Shown here: one piece after another, positions 37,774-44,780 of the stretch
How positions within the stretch are numbered: the stretch's first letter is position 1
Layout of the letters: every line of letters begins with the position of its first letter
NCBI GenBank assembly: GCA_017961345.1
Contig: JAGCXP010000109.1
Location: 1 to 48,495 of the forward strand
Direction of reading: 5' to 3'
Source: Bacteroidales bacterium
GTDB lineage: Bacteria > Bacteroidota > Bacteroidia > Bacteroidales > UBA932
Length of the DNA: 48,495 bases
Notes under the pieces: model-generated
Databases searched by the model: none
Told to the model about the DNA's origin: nothing
What the model saw: the letters and a program-made list of their open reading frames with translations, nothing else
Translations under genes and position numbers: made by a program

Positions 37774-39516
37774 CTACCAGTTCTTGTCGCGTTTCTTCTT
37801 CCCGACAAGCGCCGCCTTTTCCTTGTTCACCTTCTCCTGCGTCTCTTTCTCCCGCTCCTGAATGGCCTGGAGCATCTGCTGGGCGGCCTGCGGGCTCACC
37901 TGCGGCTCCTGGCTTTGCTGCCGGTCCTGGTTGCGGTCGTTGTTCTGGTCCTGATTCTGGTTCTGCTGCTGATCCTGTTTCTGATCCTGCTTGTTATCCT
38001 GATTCTGGTTCTGATCTTTATTCTGATCCTTGTTCTGGTCTTTGTTCTGCTGGTTCTGGTCCTGGTTCTGCTGCTGTTGCTTTTGCTGCTGGTCATACTT
38101 GGCCTTGGCGTAGAGATAGTTCTCCTTGGCATCCAGATCGCCCGGGTTCTCCAGCAACGACTGTTTGTAGGCCTCCACCGCCGTTCCCCAGTCCTCCTGC
38201 GCCGCGGCGACGTTTCCCTTGTTGTACTGGAAATCCGCCTGATGACCGGAGGCTTTCGCGTCCTCTTCGACCGCCTGGAACACTTTGGCCGCCTGCTGGT
38301 AATCGCCAATCCGGTAGAGGGTGTTGCCGAGGTTGTAGGAGGCATCCACCGCCGTCGAATCGAGCACGAGGGCCTTGCGGTAGTCCACTTCCGCTTCTCT
38401 CCATCGGCTCTTGGAAAAATCGCGGTTGCCGTGACGGAGTTCCTTCACGCGGGGATCGGTGGCATTACCCGGCAACGCAAGCGAAAGCGAAAAAAGCAGC
38501 AGGAGCGTCTTCTTTCCCGGGAACAGTTGCCGGGCGCTCCGCCGCTCGGATAGCAGCAGGGCGAGGGCCAGCAACACAAGGGAGGCTCCGAAACAATACA
38601 TAAAGAGTTCGTTGTATTCTTCAAACACGACGGTGTCGAATTTTTCCTTGTCCATCCGGCGGATGCTGTCGATGATGGGATTGAGGCCGAATTCCCCGTT
38701 CCCGGCCCGCACATAGGCCCCGCCGCCCTCGGAGGCGATTTTCTGCAGGGTTTCTTCATCCAAGCGCGTGACGACGATGTTGCCGTCCCGGTCCTTGATA
38801 TACTCCCCGTTCATGGGAATGGGCTTGCCTTCCGGGGTTCCCACGCCGACTGTGAAGACGCGGACGCCGTTCTCAAAGGCTTCCGCCGCCATTTTGACGG
38901 GGTTGTCCTCGTGGTTCTCACCATCCGTTATAATAATGATGGCCCGGCTCTTTTCGCTTTGCGGGCTGAAGGACTTCATCGCCAGGCGGATGGCGTCGCC
39001 GATGGCGGTTCCCTGCACTTGCACGGACTCGGTGGACACGCTCGAGAGGAACATCTTGGCAGAGACGTAATCGGTGGTGACGGGCAACTGGACAAAGGCG
39101 CTGCCGGCAAAGAGAATCAGGCCGATGCGGTCGCCATCGAGCCGGTCCACCAGTTTGGAAACGGCCAGTTTGGCGCGCTCCAGACGGTTGGGGGCATAGT
39201 CTTCGGCGAGCATGGAGTTGGACACGTCGAGGGCGATCATGATTTCCACGCCCTTGCTCTCCTTCTGCGAGAGTTTGGCGCCCACCTGAGGACGGGCCAG
39301 ACCGAGGGCGAGCAGGCCCAGGGAGAGGCTCAGCAGCACGATACGGATCCAGGGTTTGACGGAGGAAACGGAGGGCATCAGCGCGCGCACGAGCGCCTCA
39401 TCGCCGAGGGTACGGATCCGACGGCGGCGAAGGAACTTGCCCAGGCCAAAGAGCAGGGGCAGCACGGGCACGGCAAGCAGCAGCCACAAAAAGACGGGAT
39501 GGGCAAATACGATCAC
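37774..39516 (-). CDS. BatB-BatC fusion protein (VWA + TPR)
   Basis: One 580-residue frame. BatB part (1 to about 330): two N-terminal TMs, a von Willebrand A domain with intact MIDAS (DVSNS, T in GTAIGD, TDGEN), and a closing TM (FGASLVLLALALLLSE). BatC part: a signal-like segment (KKTLLLLFSLSLALPGNA), three TPRs (ASYNLGNTLYRIGDYQQAA, and so on), then a Gln/Asn/Asp/Lys low-complexity stretch (about 475-540) and a charged end. No ATG precedes the BatC signal-like segment, so this is a true fusion rather than two overlapping genes. ATG at 39516 overlaps the BatA stop. Confidence 0.9.
   Translation of the reverse strand: MIVFAHPVFLWLLLAVPVLPLLFGLGKFLRRRRIRTLGDEALVRALMPSVSSVKPWIRIVLLSLSLGLLALGLARPQVGAKLSQKESKGVEIMIALDVSNSMLAEDYAPNRLERAKLAVSKLVDRLDGDRIGLILFAGSAFVQLPVTTDYVSAKMFLSSVSTESVQVQGTAIGDAIRLAMKSFSPQSEKSRAIIIITDGENHEDNPVKMAAEAFENGVRVFTVGVGTPEGKPIPMNGEYIKDRDGNIVVTRLDEETLQKIASEGGGAYVRAGNGEFGLNPIIDSIRRMDKEKFDTVVFEEYNELFMYCFGASLVLLALALLLSERRSARQLFPGKKTLLLLFSLSLALPGNATDPRVKELRHGNRDFSKSRWREAEVDYRKALVLDSTAVDASYNLGNTLYRIGDYQQAAKVFQAVEEDAKASGHQADFQYNKGNVAAAQEDWGTAVEAYKQSLLENPGDLDAKENYLYAKAKYDQQQKQQQQNQDQNQQNKDQNKDQNKDQNQNQDNKQDQKQDQQQNQNQDQNNDRNQDRQQSQEPQVSPQAAQQMLQAIQEREKETQEKVNKEKAALVGKKKRDKNW
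37915..38095 (-). repeat. Low-complexity Q/N/D/K-coding tract in batBC
   Basis: Degenerate CAG/AAC/GAC/AAG codon runs encode about 60 residues made almost only of Gln, Asn, Asp and Lys. This disordered tail is a common feature of BatC-type proteins and is prone to length change. Confidence 0.7.
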
Positions 39517-40499
39517 GGCAACCTCCTTAATACAATCAGTTCCAACAGCAGAGCGAGCAGCATCAGCACCAGCGCCGTGAGGGCATAGGGTTCGAACAAT
39601 TCCTTATAGACGGGGAAACTGTCCACACTGATACGGGTCGTCTCCATCTTGCCGATTTCGGCATAAATCTCGGCGAGTTTGCTCTTATCCGTCGCCCGGA
39701 AATAGCGGCCGCCGGTCTGGGCAGCGATATCCCGGAGGATGTCCTCGTCGATTTTTACTTCGATATCCTGCATCCGAGGGCCCCAGGGGGTCATCACGGG
39801 ATAGGGCGCCGTGCCGTTGGCGCCGACGCCGATGGTATAGACGCGGATGCCGTATTCCTTGGCAATCTGGGCGGCGGTCTGGGGCGTAATGGCGCCGCAG
39901 TTGTTCACGCCGTCGGTCAGCAGAATCACCACGCGGCTCTTGGCGTCGCTGTCCTTGACGCGGGCCACGGCGGTCGCAAGGCCGTCTCCGATGGCCGTTC
40001 CGTCCTCAATCAGGTCGGTCTGCACGTCCTTCATCAGGTTAATCAGGGCGGCACGGTCGGTGGTCAACGGACACTGGGTGTAACTTTCGCCGGCAAAGAC
40101 GACGATGGCCATCCGGTCCGCCGGCCTGCCGGCAATGAATTCCATCGCGATGTCCTTGGCCGCTTCGAGGCGGTCAGGCTGGAAATCGCGGGCCAGCATA
40201 CTGGTCGAAACGTCCATCGTGAGCACGATGTCGATGCCTTCCGTATCCACCTTTTCCATAATAGAGGAGGAACGGGGACGGGCGGCGGCAACGATCAGCA
40301 GCACCATGGCGGCGAGAAGCAAGGCGCGGGGCACGCGCACGAGCGCTTCAATGGCATAGTTTCGTCCCGCCTTCCAGGGCTGCAGCGAGGACACGCGAAG
40401 ATGGGGAATGCGACCGCTCAGGTCCCGCCAGATCCAGAGCGCCGCCAAAAGGGCGGGCACCCATTCAAACCACAATATGCCGGGATATTCGAAAAACAT
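39513..40499 (-). CDS. batA: BatA, von Willebrand factor A domain membrane protein
   Basis: A 328-residue membrane protein. An N-terminal TM pair (about 8-22 and 60-75) is followed by a VWA domain with MIDAS residues DVSTS, Thr in DGTAIGDGLA and Asp in LLTDGVNN, and a C-terminal TM (ALTALVLMLLALLLELIVL). It is the partner of the BatB part in the MoxR/Bat complex of Bacteroidota. It overlaps batBC by 4 nt and lies 5 nt after the one-TM Bat-associated gene. Confidence 0.93.
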   Translation of the reverse strand: MFFEYPGILWFEWVPALLAALWIWRDLSGRIPHLRVSSLQPWKAGRNYAIEALVRVPRALLLAAMVLLIVAAARPRSSSIMEKVDTEGIDIVLTMDVSTSMLARDFQPDRLEAAKDIAMEFIAGRPADRMAIVVFAGESYTQCPLTTDRAALINLMKDVQTDLIEDGTAIGDGLATAVARVKDSDAKSRVVILLTDGVNNCGAITPQTAAQIAKEYGIRVYTIGVGANGTAPYPVMTPWGPRMQDIEVKIDEDILRDIAAQTGGRYFRATDKSKLAEIYAEIGKMETTRISVDSFPVYKELFEPYALTALVLMLLALLLELIVLRRLP

Positions 40500-40504
40500 G
40501 GTCG

Positions 40505-41407
40505 CTATTTTTTCTCGGGAGCCGGCGCGTCATCCTCCAACTCCTGCTGATAGGTATTCGTAACAAACTGCACCGCAAGGGGCACAACCCCCGCATTTTC
40601 TTCACGCGGCAGCGTCAGTTTGGCAAATTTCACAAAGTCCGCCGTCTCGAAAAGATGCTGGAGAGCGGCCTTGAGGTCCTTGTCCACCTCCACGTTTTTG
40701 AGGGCGGCGAAGAGTTCGGCGGTGGTCATTTCCATTGCACCGATATCGTAACGCGCGGCAATGTATTCCCGCAGGGTGTCGGTCACGCCGGAATAGAACT
40801 GCTTCTGTTTGTCGGCGCTCCAGTACTTGTCCCCTCTCCAGGTATCGAGTTTGCGCAGGGCAACGATATGGGCGGGTTCGCGCTGCAGGACGGCTTCGTC
40901 GCGGCGGTGCAGCCAGCGGCGGAACAACAGGACGGCCAGTACGATGAGGCCCGCCAGCCCGATTCCCCCGCCAATCCAGGGCAGCACCTCGGCAAAGGTA
41001 ATGGGGTACTGAATCTGGGGCTTGAGGTCGTGAAGTTGGAAGGTGGTCGTATCGACGGGCATCGTGCAGTAGTCGATGCCGCGGCCGTCGAAACAGAGGG
41101 TATCGACAATGCCGTCGGAGAACCATCGTTCCACTTCCAGGTCGGGAATCGTGTAATGTCCCTCGTTGAAGGAAGTGAGCGTGGTCGTGATTTCGATGTC
41201 GCTCTTGTGGGTCTTCTTATAATAGCGGAGGGTGTCGATTTTCCAATCCTGCACGACCTCCAGGCTGTCGGACATCCAGCCGGCCCAGGTAGGCGTAAGC
41301 CGGGTTCCCTCCTCCAGGCCCTCGATATGGGCACCGACCCGGATCTGGTCAGCGATGAGCAGGCTGTCGCGGCCCTGCAGGTTCTCAAAGACGGGCGTGT
41401 GTTTCAT
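40505..41407 (-). CDS. Bat-operon-associated one-TM protein (DUF4381-like)
   Basis: A 300-residue protein that occupies the usual slot between the DUF58 gene and batA. Residues 1-140 form a beta-rich domain, followed by one TM (IGGGIGLAGLIVLAVLLF) and a basic stop-transfer RRWLHRR. The cytoplasmic helical domain (YSGVTDTLREYIAARYDIGAMEMTTAEL) resembles the C-terminal regions of other Bat proteins. No signal peptide is visible, although the topology wants an exported N-domain; an in-frame TGA three codons upstream of ATG 41407 blocks an N-terminal extension. The function is unknown. Confidence 0.82.
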   Translation of the reverse strand: MKHTPVFENLQGRDSLLIADQIRVGAHIEGLEEGTRLTPTWAGWMSDSLEVVQDWKIDTLRYYKKTHKSDIEITTTLTSFNEGHYTIPDLEVERWFSDGIVDTLCFDGRGIDYCTMPVDTTTFQLHDLKPQIQYPITFAEVLPWIGGGIGLAGLIVLAVLLFRRWLHRRDEAVLQREPAHIVALRKLDTWRGDKYWSADKQKQFYSGVTDTLREYIAARYDIGAMEMTTAELFAALKNVEVDKDLKAALQHLFETADFVKFAKLTLPREENAGVVPLAVQFVTNTYQQELEDDAPAPEKK

Positions 41408-42300
41408 CGTTTTTCAAAAAAGCTCATCAGTCCCCGTACATAATCTTCATCCGTTCCGATGCGGACGGAGTCCACGCCGCAGCGTCCCAGCAGGCTGTCC
41501 GTCTGCGTGCGCACGGCCTCGAAGAAGGCCGCATAGGCCGCCCGGGTGCTTTTGGAAGCGGTGTCCACGTACATTTCGCGGCCGGTCTCGGCGTCCTTGA
41601 GGTGGACGATGCCCACATTTGGGAAAGCCTTCTCCAGCGGATCGACCACCCGGATGGCGGACAAATCGTGCCGGGAGGCGGCCACCTTCAAGGCGTCCTC
41701 GTAGCGGGGCATTCCCTTCTCATCCACATCGAGCATATCGGAGAGCAGGAAGGCGGTGCAGCGCTTCTTGATGGCGTTCGAAAGGTAGCGAAGGGCCTCG
41801 GAAAGATCCGTCCCGTCGCTCTGGGGCTCGAAACTGAGGATTTCACGAATGATGTGCAGCAGATGGGTTCGTCCCTTGGCGGGCGGAATGAATTTTTCCA
41901 CCTTGTCGCTGAAAAAGAGGGCTCCCACCTTGTCGTTGTTGATCAGGGCGGAGAAGGAAAGGACGGCGGCGATTTCGGTAATCATCTCGCGGCGGGTCAT
42001 GCCCTTGCTGCCGAAAAGGCCGGAGCGGGAAATGTCAATGAGCAGCACGACGGTCAGTTCCCGTTCCTCCTCGAAGACTTTGATATAGGGTGCGTTCATC
42101 CGGGCAGTGACGTTCCAGTCCATGCTGCGGACGTCGTCGCCGTACTGGTATTCACGCACCTCACTGAAGGCCATACCGCGACCCTTGAACGCGGAGTGGT
42201 ACTCTCCCGCGAAAATCTGGTGGGAGAGGCCGCGCGTCTTGATCTCGATCTTGCGGACCTTCTTGAGGAGTTCCCTGGTCTTGTCTTCGGAGGCTGCCAT
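41404..42300 (-). CDS. DUF58 domain-containing protein
   Basis: A 298-residue cytoplasmic VWA-like protein with the DUF58 hallmark FSEVREYQYGDDVRSMDWNVTAR followed by VLLIDISRSGLFG, a MIDAS-like DISRS. It pairs with MoxR ATPases in virtually all Bat-type operons and is thought to recruit or hold clients for the ATPase. It lies 29 nt after moxR and overlaps the next gene by 4 nt. Confidence 0.94.
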   Translation of the reverse strand: MAASEDKTRELLKKVRKIEIKTRGLSHQIFAGEYHSAFKGRGMAFSEVREYQYGDDVRSMDWNVTARMNAPYIKVFEEERELTVVLLIDISRSGLFGSKGMTRREMITEIAAVLSFSALINNDKVGALFFSDKVEKFIPPAKGRTHLLHIIREILSFEPQSDGTDLSEALRYLSNAIKKRCTAFLLSDMLDVDEKGMPRYEDALKVAASRHDLSAIRVVDPLEKAFPNVGIVHLKDAETGREMYVDTASKSTRAAYAAFFEAVRTQTDSLLGRCGVDSVRIGTDEDYVRGLMSFFEKR

Positions 42301-42329
42301 CTTTCTTTCGCCGCTGCTACACTGCGCTA

Positions 42330-43325
42330 TTAAGGAACCTCAACGGCGTTGATGATCTCGCTGACGATGTCGTCGGAGCTCATGTTCTCGGCCTGGGCCT
42401 CGTAGGAGAGACCGATACGGTGGCGGAGCACCTGCGGGCAGACGGCACGGACGTCTTCGGGGATGACATACCCCCTGCGTTTGATAAAGGCATAGGCCTT
42501 GGCGGCCATGCTGAGCGAGATGCTGGCACGGGGCGAGGCGCCGTAGGAGATCAGGCCCTTGAACGCGTCGAGTTTGTAATCCTGGGGATTGCGGGTGGCG
42601 AAGACCATGTCCACGATATAGCGCTCGATCTTCTCATCCATATAGACTTCCCGCACGACTTCCCGTGCCGCGACGATGTCTTCGGGCGTGACGACGGGGT
42701 TGGGTTTGGGGAAGGCTTCGGCGGAGTTGTTCATCCGCACGATCTGGCGCTCTTCTTCCTTCTTGGGGTAACTGACGACGCACTTGAGCATGAAACGGTC
42801 CACCTGGGCTTCGGGAAGCGGATAGGTGCCTTCCTGCTCAATGGGGTTCTGGGTGGCCATCACGAGGAAGGGCTTGGGCAGGGGGAAGGTCTGGTCACCG
42901 ATGGTCACCTGCCGTTCCTGCATGGCTTCGAGCAGCGCGGACTGGACTTTGGCCGGGGAACGGGTGATTTCGTCGGCGAGCACGAAGTTGGCGAAAATGG
43001 GGCCTTTCTTGATGTTGAACTGCTCGCTCTTCTGGGAATAGATGAGCGTGCCGATGACGTCGGCCGGCAGCAGATCCGGGGTGAACTGGATCCGGCTGAA
43101 CTGGGCGTCCACCGCCTTGGCGAGGGTGTTGATCGCGAGGGTCTTGGCCAATCCGGGCACACCTTCGAGGAGAATGTGGCCGTCGGCGAGCAGGGCGATT
43201 AGCAGGCTTTCGACAAGCCCTTTCTGTCCCACGATGACCTTGCCCATCTCGAGCGTCAGCAGGTCCACGAACTTGCTTTCCTCGCTGATGCGGTCGTTGA
43301 GTTCCTTGATGTTGATACTGTCCAT
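42330..43325 (-). CDS. MoxR-family AAA+ ATPase
   Basis: A 331-residue AAA+ chaperone-like ATPase. Walker A GVPGLAKT, Walker B FVLADEIT, sensor 1 ATQNPIEQEGTYPLPEAQVDRF, and the C-terminal lid GASPRASISL with sensor 2 are all present. It is the first gene of the Bat operon and probably remodels the VWA proteins encoded downstream. The start at 43325 was chosen because the -7 box TACATTTG (43362-43369) covers the alternative ATG at 43364. Confidence 0.95.
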   Translation of the reverse strand: MDSINIKELNDRISEESKFVDLLTLEMGKVIVGQKGLVESLLIALLADGHILLEGVPGLAKTLAINTLAKAVDAQFSRIQFTPDLLPADVIGTLIYSQKSEQFNIKKGPIFANFVLADEITRSPAKVQSALLEAMQERQVTIGDQTFPLPKPFLVMATQNPIEQEGTYPLPEAQVDRFMLKCVVSYPKKEEERQIVRMNNSAEAFPKPNPVVTPEDIVAAREVVREVYMDEKIERYIVDMVFATRNPQDYKLDAFKGLISYGASPRASISLSMAAKAYAFIKRRGYVIPEDVRAVCPQVLRHRIGLSYEAQAENMSSDDIVSEIINAVEVP

Positions 43326-43361
43326 ATGTTTCTTTGAAAAACTATTGCTATTTTTGCGGTG

Positions 43362-43369
43362 CAAATGTA
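43362..43369 (-). promoter_or_regulatory. -7 box for the Bat operon
   Basis: TACATTTG on the minus strand, 36 nt before the moxR ATG (43325). It excludes the upstream in-frame ATG at 43364. Confidence 0.55.
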
Positions 43370-43410
43370 ACCATTCTGCGCCAATTTTAAGTACTGTTTA
43401 ATCTTCCAAT

Positions 43411-44256
43411 ATGCGTTACGCCCTGACTTTGTCCTACGACGGTTCGTCTTTCTGCGGCTGGCAGATCCAGCCGGGCGACCCTTCCGTCCAGCAAACCCTC
43501 CAGAACGCGCTCACGACCTTGCTCGGAAAAGAGACCGCCGTTACAGGCGCAGGAAGGACCGACACAGGCGTAAACGCGCTGGGTTATGTGGCGCATTTCG
43601 ACTGCGACGGTTCGCTGCCGTACAAAATCGAGGATTTTTTATACAAAATTAATGCCATTCTGCCCAAAGAAATCGCCGTTCAAAGCATTTGCGAGGCAGA
43701 ATCGGAGTTTCATGCGCGATTTGATGCGACGCGTCGCACCTATCACTACTTCATTCACTTCGAAAAAGACCCGTTCGTGCGGCGGACTTCGTGGTTCTGC
43801 AAGTACCGGCTCGATGTAGCTGCGATGCGGGCCGCGTGTCCCCTGCTGCTGGGTACGCACGATTTCAGTTGCTTTGAAAAATCCGGCGCCGACTCCAAGA
43901 CCTCCATTTGCACCGTGTATGAAGCCGAGTGGAAGGAGTATGTGCCGATGCTCGGCGCGCTCGCAGGTGGTGATTGCCCCGAGCGGAGTCCCGCCGCAGA
44001 CGGCCCCGAGGGGAGCCCTGCCGCAGACGGCCCCGAGGGGAGCCCCGCCGCAGACGGCCGCTACCTGTATTTTCGCATCACCGCCGACCGTTTTCTCCGC
44101 AACATGGTCCGCGCCATCGTGGGCACCATGGTTGAAATCGGCCGCGGGCGCATGTCTCCCGACGACATTCCCGCCCTGCTCGCCTCCCACGACCGTTGCC
44201 GCGCAGGCCAGTCCGTGCCCGGGCACGCGCTGTTCCTTACCAAGGTCGAGTATTAG
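43411..44256 (+). CDS. truA: tRNA pseudouridine(38-40) synthase TruA with internal repeat insertion
   Basis: It isomerises uridines 38-40 in the anticodon stem-loop of tRNAs. Motifs: SYDGSSFCGWQIQ, the catalytic loop GAGRTDTGVNALG with Asp51, FHARFDATRRTYHY and the C-terminal FLRNMVRAIVGTM. The 281 residues include an insertion of three 9-residue repeats (PERSPAADG / PEGSPAADG / PEGSPAADG, 43977-44057) in a loop before the strand RYLYFRITADRF. The insertion keeps frame, so the enzyme is probably functional. The start codon is 42 nt from the divergent Bat promoter. Confidence 0.94.
   Translation: MRYALTLSYDGSSFCGWQIQPGDPSVQQTLQNALTTLLGKETAVTGAGRTDTGVNALGYVAHFDCDGSLPYKIEDFLYKINAILPKEIAVQSICEAESEFHARFDATRRTYHYFIHFEKDPFVRRTSWFCKYRLDVAAMRAACPLLLGTHDFSCFEKSGADSKTSICTVYEAEWKEYVPMLGALAGGDCPERSPAADGPEGSPAADGPEGSPAADGRYLYFRITADRFLRNMVRAIVGTMVEIGRGRMSPDDIPALLASHDRCRAGQSVPGHALFLTKVEY
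43977..44057 (+). repeat. Three 27-nt tandem repeats inside truA
   Basis: Units 43977-44003, 44004-44030 and 44031-44057. Units 2 and 3 differ at one base; unit 1 differs at three or so. The unit is a multiple of three, so copy-number change would keep the truA frame. Confidence 0.9.
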
Positions 44257-44287
44257 ACACCCGAAGGGGCCCTTGGTCAGAACGCCT

Positions 44288-44374
44288 CGGCTGGGGCTTT
44301 AGCCGGGCAGAAGAAGTTTTTGAGCCTGGACGCTTCGCGGTCCCTTCGGACAAACAGGCTCAAAACTCTTCTTT
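44288..44374. repeat. Two nested hairpins downstream of truA
   Basis: A small stem CGGCT/AGCCG (44288-44292, 44301-44305) is followed by a long near-perfect inverted repeat. Its arms are 44309-44328 and 44355-44374, about 18 of 20 positions pairing, around a 26-nt loop. No T-tract immediately follows. It could be a terminator-like, REP-like or mobile-element-end structure. No gene is seen from 44257 to 44590. Confidence 0.6.
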
Positions 44375-44415
44375 CCGCCCGCGCCTGTTCAGCACCGGCA
44401 GAGGAAAAATCTACA

Positions 44416-44473
44416 TTTTCCCGAAAAATTTTTATACTTTTTCCCGAAAAATATTTGCACTTTTTACCGAAAA
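44416..44473. repeat. Three direct repeats of TTTTcCCGAAAAa at 23-bp spacing
   Basis: Copies at 44416-44428, 44439-44451 and 44462-44473 (the third reads TTTTACCGAAAA). Each begins 23 bp after the previous one, about two helical turns, so the copies face the same side of the DNA. This spacing suggests a protein-binding array such as operators or iterons; the function is unknown. Confidence 0.6.
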
Positions 44474-44591
44474 GTGCGCCGCACCATTGAGAATCCCGTG
44501 CATCTTGTGGAACCTAACCATCTACATATCAAACATTTAAGCAAAATCGCCTGCTCAAAAATCGACAGGCAATTTTAATCAAGTGATTGAA

Positions 44592-44739
44592 TTACAGCGA
44601 ATTAGCAGCCACCAGCTTTTCTGACTTTGCCTCAACGGCTATTATACTAGGCTCGTCCAGGACGACTTTGTCATCCTTGAATATTACTGTGTTGGCCGTA
44701 CCCAAATCAATGGCCAGTTCCTGACTAAAAAAAATTCAT
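44592..44739 (-). pseudogene. mreB N-terminal remnant
   Basis: A 45-residue minus-strand stretch reads SQELAIDLGTANTVIF, then KDDKVVLDEPSIIAVE and KSEKLVAANSL, then stop. This matches the start of MreB: phosphate-1 loop DLGTAN, then VLNEPS-type strand. An ATG at 44739 is one base out of frame across an eight-T run (ATGAATTTTTTTTAG), and everything after residue 45 or so of the 340-residue protein is missing. It is therefore a broken scrap, not a gene. It lies directly downstream of the HAD-DnaB fusion. Confidence 0.65.
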
Positions 44740-44780
44740 ATTGTTTACGTAAATGATTGAGCACCATATAAATATGCGAG

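Noticed and set aside
35622..38603. 993-codon plus-strand ORF opposite batDE/batBC
   Set aside because: Shadow frame spanning two real genes, with Pro/Ser/Arg low complexity opposite the Gln/Asn tract.
44416..44473. Possible CRISPR-like array in the three 23-bp-spaced repeats
   Set aside because: Only three short A+T-rich repeats with 10-11-nt non-unique gaps; no cas genes and spacing far too short for CRISPR.
44196..44540. 114-codon plus-strand ORF after truA
   Set aside because: It begins inside truA in another frame and runs through the hairpin and repeat region; no protein-like features.
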